From: Epiperipatus broadwayi
Taxonomy: Eukaryota; Onychophora; Udeonychophora; Euonychophora; Peripatidae
DNA length: 64,000 bases
Assembly: GCA_028023455.1 (NCBI GenBank)
Contig: JAQFVV010012508.1
Coordinates: 923,877-987,876, forward strand
Direction: 5' to 3'
A program made the position numbers and the translations under genes. A model generated the notes under the pieces. The model had not been told where the DNA came from. It did no database searches and saw only the letters and a program-made list of their open reading frames with translations. Positions 54,600 through 64,000 of the stretch are shown one piece after another (positions within the stretch are counted from its first letter, which is position 1; each line of letters starts with the position of its first letter).

Positions 54600-57500
54600 G
54601 TTCTTAAATTTCTACATTATAAGTATTAGATTATAAACTTGGGAAATGACATAAACCTAAGTCATTGAACAACACATATAATAAAATTTAAGCAATAAAA
54701 ATAAATATGAATGTATAAAATCTTATATGTTTGGAATTGAATTAGAATATCTTCCGTCTTTTTCTTAAATGATGAAAACAGAATTGATGAATCTTATGTA
54801 CTTGAAATGTGAATTGATTCACACTTAAAATTGAAAAGATGAAACCAGAGACCATTGACAAAAATTCATCCATGGCTCTCATACACAGAGTAGAAACTAA
54901 CTATAAGCTGTTAGTACTGTACTAAGTAATTTTTTAGGAAGCTCATCAATGGGTCTCACACATATAGAAGTTAGTATTGGTCTAAGTAATTTATTAGAAT
55001 CCCTTAAGTAAATCATAAGTCTAGAAATACAATACATAGCACAGATTAAAAGAGAGTATGGTAATTTAAACTTCTAGCTGTTTTTGTAAAAGTTAAATTG
55101 TATTGGCATCTCTAATGCACTAATTGTTTTCAAAAGGCCCATTTCTGAAACTACTGCAGGATGGTAATTTCCCATTGTCCTTCTAATCATAGAAAAGTAA
55201 CCACTAAGTATATACCTTTTTACGATAAATCTATTCCATTAACAAAAATGATTCCGTTCATTATAACCGTTCTCTTTCTTTTGGAAAGTAAATTACAGCT
55301 TCAAGATATAACCATCTTGGAAGCCGGAAGCCAGGTTTTCTACGTTATTTTTTCACAAACATTCCAATACAAATAGCTGGGATCAGATTTTTTTTTAATG
55401 CGATCAAGAAATTTCATCACACACTTTTGATTAGCAAATTATTCTACAGTAATACCTCACCGACTTAAATAGAAGTTATATATCATAAACAGTATCAGAT
55501 TTAGAATAGCGAGCGACACACTGTATAATTTGAAGACTTCATACTTCTGGCAGTAAAATTGATAGTAGATTCGCTAAACAAAACTTTCTTTTTTTTTTTT
55601 TTAAAGGACAAATAAATATTTATTCACAAAAAACTCTGTCATGATCACGTTTAAAGAAAGTAATAATAATAAAAATCTCAGTTTGTTCAAATCAGTGTGT
55701 GCTAAGCCTATCTTTAAATACTCATTAATCACGTTACCTCCTGAACAAAAATTATTGATATTCATTAGAAGTTATAATTTAAACTTTAATTACACGGCGA
55801 AGTAAGCAATTCTGATTACAAGTTTTTCTCAAATAAATTATTTCAATTTTGGGTAAATGACGGTTATTACTGTGGTCTGCTTGGCATATTATAGGATTGT
55901 GGTTTTTAAAAATAATTTTACTATACCCATTTACTCTATGAAAAGATTAAAAGCTGACGGCAGCAGACAAAATATAATTCATTGCAAAATATGTAATTAC
56001 AATGGGCAAAGCAGCTAAATGAAATGACTTTATGAAATACTGGTTAGTGGATTTGCCTGCCATACTCATATTCGGGTGTTCAAGTGGGGCTTATTAACCT
56101 ACAAAATATTTTTTTTTAGTTAAAGAACTAAGGATTTTTCTTACAAATAATTGGCCTATAGCAATTCAGTATTAGCCAGAAGAAGGTTCTCTATATCTTA
56201 TTATCTAAAAAAAATAACAGTCTTAGGTTAATCTGGATTGGTCAATCAATGATGTTCCTGCAAACTAAAAATATAATTGTTATAATGCTTTGAGTTCTGA
56301 GCCTGTGGATTACTTTTAAATCTTTAATTATTAACAAATAATTATTAAATAAATATTTCTCTAATCAGACATCTTTATTAAACATTCTCAGGTAAATAAA
56401 ATTAATTCATCAAAGATATCTCGCACTATACTTAAATTAAGCATTTGAGAATAGTTTTATATTGATGGTTTCTATGACAACTGAAAACCAAATTTGTCAC
56501 AATTAAATGAAGTACTTATTATGGCAAATATATATATAAAGAGGATGATGTTAGAAATATTTTTGATTTGTTTGCAAACTGATTTCAATATATTATATAT
56601 GCTAAAAAATTATTTAAGCGTTTTTAGTTTGGCTCCCTACATTCCAACCTTGCTTACACATCGGTCAAAAATAGAAAAATAAAATGATTTTGAGTAATAA
56701 TGATTATGGCATGGTAAAAGTTTCTTAATGGTCCTGTGGGGAATAATGAACCAGATTATAAATTGAATTTCTTGTCAAAGAAAATCATTAAATCGGAATT
56801 ACTAAAAGCATCCTGTAGATATAGTAATAATAAAAATTGAAATATTATCTTCAAATAACAAAATAATAATACCAAAAAGATAAAAATATGAGATTAATAT
56901 AACGCGATAATTTTATGATTAATTTATTTATAAAATTTCGCAGAATTTCACTTTAACGCGCACCCCCCCCCCCCAATATATCACAAAAACAAAACTAATT
57001 ATATATGGCAGAAAAAAGAATAAAATTTATTTTCTTAATAGTAAGCCATGATATATGTTTTCTCTTAGGGGAGGAGGGGGGAGCAGTTTTTTTTGCTCAT
57101 TAAAATGCCATATATGTAACCCAAGCCTTACAGATTAAACATTATTTTAAAACCCTTGCTTCTATATCTTTCACGTTCAGAAATTTCTATGGATTTGAAC
57201 AAAATGACTCAAATACATAAATATGATTATTTATCACTTCATAAAAATACATATTATTTTTTATGGACCCATCTTTTACAAACTATCAATTAATATTATA
57301 TATTTGTAAATATCACAATAGTATTAAAAAAAAGACTATCAAACCTCATGTTTAAGAGGCTTAACTAAAAGATTCTTATTCAAACTCGACTTGGATTGCA
57401 AAATATAACGGTATTAAAATGAAACATATGGAATGTTTATCTAATATTCTCGCTAGTTAATATTATAATATATAAATAAATTTTTAAAAAAAGACTCTCA

Positions 57501-57640
57501 AGGTTTAAATTAATATGGAGTGTAATAATTTAATTACTATTGATCACAAAATACCAATTAATTAACAAAATGAAAATTTATAAATATAAGCAACAATAAC
57601 AATATCATAAAACAAGTAAAGTATTCCTTAGTAAGAGTAC
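54600..57640. other. AT-rich spacer, no gene seen
   Basis: Contains a run of about 17 T near 55588, a run of 13 C near 56964 and a purine-rich GGGGAGGAGGGGGGAG near 57068. The frame 55161-55376 has no recognised domain. Confidence 0.45.
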
Positions 57641-57645
57641 CAAAA

Positions 57646-58327
57646 TCTCCATACAGTAGTGCTACCAAATGCAAGCCTTCATAATAAATAAATGCAGTGA
57701 GGTATTTGTGCATAAAATCCCTATCTAGTGCCTTCTCATCCAACATCCCCAAACTAATTTCTAGCTTGTGGTTTTCATCAGTGAGGAACCTTGGATTTGA
57801 GAGTACTGCACCTAGATCATAGGATCTAATGAAACCCTTTAACAGCCACTTTTTACCTGTTTGGTTAATTATAGAGCTAGAAGCCCAAGATAAAAACACC
57901 ATAATGTTTCCAACCCAAGCTCATTTGCTTGTATAGTTCATGTACATCTGAACTCAGTTCAGCATCTATACATTTTGGTGGTTTTTCAAAAACCACATTC
58001 ATCATTATCCTATGGACAATATCACCATTTCATATGCTTACACATGCTGTTAATAAAAGAACCAAACTCTCCATGCAATAGTTGCCATTAGATCCTAAAA
58101 GATCTAGATGCAATGCTCTCAAATTCAAGGCTCCTCACTGATGAAAGCCACAAGCTAGAAACCAGTCTGGGGATGTTGTATGAGTAGACACTAGACAGGG
58201 ATTTTATGAATATACCTTCCTATATCCATTGATTATGAAGGATTGCACTTGGTGGCACTACTCTATGAAGAATTTTATACCCTTATTAACAACATGTGTA
58301 AGCATATGAAATGGTGATCATGTGATA
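57646..58327. mobile_element. Foldback family A, array with central junction near 58088
   Basis: Forward unit 57646-58015, short second forward end (58020-58088: CATATGCTTACACATG, AACTCTCCATGCAATAG), then reversed sequence (TAGATCCTAAAAGATCTAG, AACCAGTCTGGGGATG, CATTGATTATGAAGG) ending GGTGATCATGTGATAA at 58327. The frame 57558-57902 minus runs through the forward unit and is not a gene. Confidence 0.87.
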
Positions 58328-58329
58328 AA

Positions 58330-58970
58330 ATATTTCTTGTCAAATAGTTTACACTTGAATTGATTATCATTATGTATTATATTCATTGTATTGTTTTATA
58401 AATCTATCTATCATGTGTTGTGAACAAAACCAAAAAAGAAAATAGATTATACTAGCATAAATAGCTGAATAAATACATAAAGATATATTTTATAAATTTC
58501 AATTAGTATGTTTAATGTGTTTACTATTTTTCTTATCAAAATAAACACAATCTTATTAATTTACATTCATAAAATATATTTTAAATGTTTAACAAATATA
58601 CACTTCCATTAATATCACCTACAAATATTTATACATGAAAACTTATCTTTACTTTTTTTAAAATATGAATGAAGAAACAAAACAAACATACTTTTATTTA
58701 AACAAACTAAAATTATTATTAATAAATATATTTTTTATTATATTTACTATTTACTTTAGCATTTTCTTTTTGGTGATGAGATATTTTCTTATATACTAAA
58801 CAAACACATGCATTCTCAAAACAAAAAAAATCTCTATATATATATTACCTGGTAAACTTTTTTTTACTCGCAAGGAATGCCCATGAAATTGTAACTTCAT
58901 TGAAAAATAATATTTATTATATTAACCAAAAATTTTATAATTTACTTATACATTTTATTAAAGGGGATTT
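58330..58970. other. AT-rich spacer, no gene seen
   Basis: No motif-bearing frame; short TATATA tract near 58838. Confidence 0.5.
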
Positions 58971-58974
58971 GAAC

Positions 58975-59345
58975 TCAGACTGTCAAGTTTTCTTCATCTA
59001 TCCACTCCATCTTATATAACCGATACAAATGACCACACACATGAAAAAGATAGATGATCTCCAATATATGTATTTCATGCTGAACCAGCACTCATCAGTT
59101 GGTCCAGATCATCACCTCTCATATAAATATATAATCAGTGCTCAGTATTACATTAAGATAGCAAATCTTCAAACTTTAATGGACAGACTTTAATCTTCTC
59201 CACCCTCCAACTCTTCAGCCATCTATGCCATTGAAAATATGATGATGCAATGCTTAAATCCTTGTTAAGATGGGATAGATAGATGAAAAAAGTCTGAATT
59301 CAAATCCTCTTTAATTACATCTTAAAGTTTGGTAGTTACAATATA
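58975..59345 (-). mobile_element. Family D copy, minus orientation
   Basis: GGGGATTTGAACTCAGACTG (complement of the B-box-like block), GAACCAGCACTCATCAGTTG, TTTAATGGACAGAC, CCAACTCTTCAGCCATC, then at about 59270 GATGGGATAGATAGATGAAA followed by a second GTCTGAATTCAAATCC in the opposite sense, suggesting a short inverted end as in the 14.2-kb palindrome. Confidence 0.78.
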
Positions 59346-62300
59346 TTAGTATTTATTATACATTTTATATAAATGCATACAAAAAATATATAATAATAAT
59401 TTATAAACTCTTTTAGATATTCTGATGAAAACAATGTTTTTCTGTTGTGTAGATACAAGTTATGTTTAATCCATTATATTCCAACTTATTAGTGTTTATA
59501 AAAGTATCCATTTTGATATTTTTATTTTTAATGAAGTATTCCACAATTAACAATTATAGTGTATGATATTGCTTTGTTTATATAATAGCAAAAGCAGTTG
59601 TCAATTTCTTCCAAATATCTTTATAACTATTGCAGCACATTATTCTGATATTTATCACAATGAGATGATTTTTTTATCTGATATTTTAATTCTCAACAGA
59701 CATGAAGTCTTTTCAACAGATGTTTTATAAACTTAGTCCATAATATTCATTTCAAACTTTAAATAAAATTATTGATAGATATGCACAAACTTTTATGTAC
59801 ATTGGCTGCTGAAACAAAAAATTAGTCTAATCTAAGATCAGGGGTTTAGTTTTCCCCTCGTGATATCACATTTATGCTATTGTCCTAGATTTTGTTTGTA
59901 CAGCATTGACTATTATAAACTCAAATTTCACTCATTTCTAATGTCTTTTCTATTAAGAGTGAAATTTATCCATTAGTCCACTCTATAAAAATTGTTTTCT
60001 AACAAACTAGTATTCATGACATTAAAATATTTTTTAAAACTTTATAAAAATATTAAAATATGTTTTTAAAATAATAAAAAATATATAATTTTATAAATAA
60101 AATATAAAATATATTTTAAAAACAATATAAAATCATATTTTAATATGCATTCCTTTTATTCATCTGTTTTATGTACTATAATCAATATTTTAAATACCCA
60201 TTTTAAATAATTTAAATATTTTAAAAAATATTGAATATGTAAAATTAAATGTTTTTTTTAATTATCCCAAAATATTTAAAATGCATATATATCCATATCG
60301 CACTTTTAATAATAATTTAATATCATATTTGTTTTTATGTTTCAAGCTTATTTTTGAAATGCATGAAGTAAATAAAATTTCAATAAATGAATTTATTAAT
60401 ATCTACTCTATTTTATTATTGCTGTTATATAAAACTATCTATATATTTATATTAATTTATGCCTAATATAATATATACACATCATTATTTACTTTACTAT
60501 ATCATTCTAAGAATTAAAAAAATATTCATCTTAAAATTTTGCCATGATATAAAATATTTTGATACATCCACTTATGTTATTTAAAACCAATTAATAATAA
60601 GGTAAACTATTTTAATTAGTTTTAAATAAACTTACATAATCTTAGAATTAAATTATAAAATATAATAAGCTAATAAAATTTTTATGTAGATAATGTCATC
60701 AAGTTTAAATTCAAGTTACAATGGTAAAATATTGTAGCATACATAAAATATACATACTACATTAAAAAAAATTAAAAAGTATGTTAAAAATAAAATGTAT
60801 ATATATATATTTAAAAAAGGACTATCAATTATGTAGTTAGTAAAATAGCAAGTAGAGTAGATTTTAAAATATAGGTGAAAAGATAGTTAAGAATTAAACA
60901 AAAGAAATAAAACTTTGCTCAAATTATCCTAATCTTAATTTAAAACAACAGAAAAATAGAATAAAAAAATATAATAAAAATTTAATTAGATTTTGTCTTT
61001 AAAAGAAATTGTTTTTCTTTTCTTTAAACAAAAATACAAAATCCAATTGTATTTGATAAGCCAATGAATTTTTTTGAAAAAACAAATGGAAAGTGAAGTT
61101 ATCTAATTAATTATACAATAATTTTTATCTGGTCAATATTAAAATAATTTTTGTAAATGATTATCTGATCAAGAAGAGACTATGTTCTATTGAAAATCAG
61201 TAAGCTAGACAACTGATTAAATATTTATTGCTATGATTAAAAAGAAAATTAATTAATTACCAAAAAATAGAAAAAATTGAATAACCAATTAATGATGTGG
61301 GTGAACTCAGACAATGGTTTGTCAAAGGCATATAAATGCTAATAAATTTTATTAATTCAGTTATTGAAGTTATTAAGATTATTCACCAGTTATTCAGAGA
61401 TTATTCAAACAGTGGTAATTTTGCTGTCAAGTTACTGAGTTTTGCAGTCTGCACCATCATGAACTTCTAGTGATGTATAAATCTCTGATGTTATAAAACC
61501 ACTATGCCTTGGTCTACATGCAAAAAGGTATTCATTCAGTTTTTCATTATTCAGTTCCTATACATTTGAGAGTCTGACATATGAATCAAAATGCTTAATC
61601 TGCCATTGCTGAGACATGCACCTGTCATTTATCCAAGACTATTGCTAAACAATGAAATAAAGATATATGCTGACTTGAAAAGAAAAAGCTACAAGCAGCT
61701 AAGGAAACTGGAAATCAATTCAAAAACCATTCATGAACTCTAAAGATAGGGGTGATCAATCCAGAAAATCTATAGTCAAAATCTAGATCAATGTAAAAAA
61801 ATAAGTCAAAGTTTAGACTTAAATAAAATGAGGCATAAGATTTATATTTTCTTTATAAACTTTCTTAAAACTAGAAATGTGTAAACTCTTACCTAAATTT
61901 AAATTGGAATTACTTATGCTAAATAACTTTATACTTAGTTCAATTTTATTTTATTCTTGTTGTTGTTATAATTTGATTTGTAAATGAATATGATGTTTTA
62001 ATTGATAATTTGGCCTGAACTCTCTTCTCTCCACATATCACCATATAAAATTCAATTACAACAAAAGTTAATTATATTTTGTATTTTAAATATGCATTAT
62101 TATTTGATGGGTTAAATTTGGAGAGTTTTCTTGTTTATTTGAACTAGTTGTGGAATCAAGTACTAAAAGCATTTCAATTCTTCTCTGGTAAATATTCCAG
62201 TCAATTCTGGATGACCCCTCACAGTTTTATCCCTAGTATAAGTAAAAAGTATTCACAGGAGAGGTATTTTGCATCTCGCAATTATAGAACAGGGGTAATG

Positions 62301-62580
62301 ATTTTAAAATGTAGCCATGATGTGTAATTATATGCAATATTGGTCTGACCATTAGTACAGTTAATATGTAAAATATTGACTATATTTTATCCTGCCTGTA
62401 TAATGGTTGCATTAATTTATTAAAAAATAAAAATGACTTTCCATTATATATTGTAAAACCAGTTAGTTATATTGCTGCATTAATAATAATTTGATAATTA
62501 GCAGCAATGTTCCTCAGGTATAGTTTATTAGGGTTATTTAATTAATGGGAAAAATTATATTTAATTCTCCCATGCTTATT
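59346..62580. other. AT-rich spacer, no gene seen
   Basis: Extremely AT-rich between 60000 and 61000. The frame 60281-60466 is low complexity. No repeat partner found. Confidence 0.5.
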
Positions 62581-62582
62581 TT

Positions 62583-62583
<1 letters not shown>

Positions 62584-62653
<70 letters not shown>
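62584..62653. repeat. (TAA)n microsatellite
   Basis: About 23 uninterrupted TAA units abutting the CACATGATCAC end of a family A array. Confidence 0.97.
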
Positions 62654-62654
<1 letters not shown>

Positions 62655-64000
62655 CACATGATCACATTTCCTATACTAGCACATTAATTGTTGATAAACA
62701 GAGCAAAACTCTCCATACAGTATTGCCACCTGTGCTAAACAGAATAATCAATGGATGCCAGAAGGCTTGTGCATAAAATCCCTATCTAATGCCTACTCAT
62801 CCAATATCCCCAGACTAGTTTCTGGCTTGTGGCCTTCGTCAGTGAGGAGCTTTGGATCTGAGAGCACTGCATCTAGATCTTAGGATCTAATGCAACCCTC
62901 TAGCAACCACCTTTTATCTCTACTTAACTACAAAACTATGAGAATGAAATTGAAAACACAAAAAATATTTTCAATCTAAGCTCAATAGCTTATATAGTCA
63001 TATGGGTCTGAACTCATTTCAGCACCCATACATTTTGGTGTCTTTGGCTCTTTTACAACCATAGCCACCACTATCCCATTAGGCAGAATTGGTGTTAAAC
63101 CATTAAGCATCACATGATCACATTTCCTATACTAGCACATTAATTGTTGATAAACAGAGCAAAACTCTCCATACAATATTGCCACCTGTGCTAAACAGAG
63201 TAATCAATGGATGCCAGAAGGCTTGTGCATAAAATCCCTATCTAATGCCTACTCATCCAATATCCCCAGACTAGTTTCTGGCTTGTGGCCTTCATCAGAA
63301 ACTAGTCTGGGGATATTGGATGAGTAGGCATTAGATAGGGATTTTATGCACAAGCCTCCTGGCATCCATTGATTACTCTGTTTAGCACAGGTGGTCGTAT
63401 GGAGGTTGCCGTTTATCAACAATAAGTGCAGTATAGGAAGTGATCATGTATGCTTAATGGTTTAACACCAATCCTGCCTAATAGGATAGTGGTGGCTATG
63501 GTTGTAAAAGATTCAAAGACACCAAAATGTATGGGTGCTGAACTGAGTTCAGACCCATATGACTATATAAGCTATTGAGCTTAGATTGAAAATATTTTTT
63601 GTGTTTTCAATTTCATTCTCATAGTTTTGTAGTTAAGTAGAGATAAAAGGTGGTTGCTAGAGGGTTGCATTAGATCCTAAGATCTAGATGCAGTGCTCTC
63701 AGATCCAAAGATCATCACTGACGAAGGCCACAAGCCAGAAACTAGTCTGTGGATATTGGATGAGTAGGCATTAGATAGGGATTTTATGCACAAGCCTCCT
63801 GGCATCCATTGATTACTCTGTTTAGCACAGGTGGCAATACTGTATGGAAAGTTTTGCTCTGTTTATCAACAATTAATGTGCTAGTATAGGAAATGTGATC
63901 ATGTGATGCTTAATGGTTTAACACCAATCCTGCCTAATAGGATAGTGGTGGCTATGGTTGTAAAAGAGCCAAAGACACCAAAATGTATGGTTGCTGAAAT
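62654..64000. mobile_element. Foldback family A, largest array, runs off the window
   Basis: Forward unit 62654-63108, second forward unit 63109-63297 cut at GGCCTTCATCAG, then at 63298 the sequence reverses (AAACTAGTCTGGGGATATTG) and continues through a partial reversed unit, a full reversed unit about 63440-63895 and the start of another to the window edge. The arms about the centre at 63297 match at roughly 95% over more than 600 bp, making this the youngest-looking member. Units within the array share variants (CTTGTGCATAAAATCCC, CACCTGTGCTAAACAGA) not seen in the other arrays, which points to local homogenisation. Confidence 0.9.

Noticed and set aside
57558-57902. 114-codon minus-strand frame as a membrane protein
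   Set aside because: It runs antisense through a family A unit and is not kept open in the other copies; its hydrophobic C terminus comes from AT-rich flank.
4570-64000. CRISPR-like or prokaryotic defence locus
   Set aside because: No short regularly spaced direct repeats, no cas-like or other bacterial genes; the repeats are long, diverged and eukaryotic in type.

Overview
The window is AT-rich, intron-poor-looking, repeat-saturated DNA from a eukaryotic (metazoan, most likely invertebrate) nuclear genome. There is no bacterial-style gene packing, no operon and no CRISPR array. The texture suggests a large mollusc genome, perhaps a cephalopod: TA/TAA microsatellites, Penelope-like and LINE reverse transcriptase relics, tRNA-headed retroposons, many foldback repeats and a Ty3/Gypsy element. 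That assignment is inference from general character, not from a diagnostic gene.

Layout. 1-4.5 kb: AT-rich DNA with short tandem duplications (two exact 36-bp duplications and a 119-bp minisatellite). 4.5-14.9 kb: copies of foldback family A, a TA-flanked TIR element, LINE 3'-end remnants, microsatellites, and repeat families D and E. 14,963-23,477: one complete but dead Ty3/Gypsy LTR retrotransposon on the minus strand, with LTRs of 1.87 and 1.93 kb, gag-protease-RT-RNase H-integrase, five inactivating lesions and a markedly higher GC content than its surroundings. It sits in a TA-rich site at the edge of a palindromic family D array. 23.9-36.5 kb: four tRNA-headed short retroposons, Penelope-like RT fragments, one isolated exon-like open stretch with splice-site-like borders (29,588-29,811, minus), a family E tandem array and several palindromes. 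41,370-44,078: a 5'-truncated but otherwise open LINE ORF2 (861 codons from the first ATG) bounded by a 10-bp target-site duplication. 45-48 kb: two more tRNA-headed retroposons and a GC-rich island followed by A-rich DNA. 49.5-53.2 kb: two candidate TIR DNA transposons, one of them hAT-like with a duplicated 3' end. 53.8-64 kb: three large family A foldback arrays, a D copy and AT-rich spacer.

The only long open reading frames with recognisable domains are reverse-transcriptase or integrase proteins. The host contribution is at best a single candidate exon; most of the window reads as intergenic or intronic DNA. The recurring theme is inverted organisation: at least five sequence-unrelated repeat families (A, D, E, G and the 32.9-kb hairpin) occur as head-to-head or hairpin copies. 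If transcribed, these would form long double-stranded RNA.

Family labels A, D, E, G and S are local to this annotation. Coordinates of degenerate repeats are approximate to about 10-20 bp.
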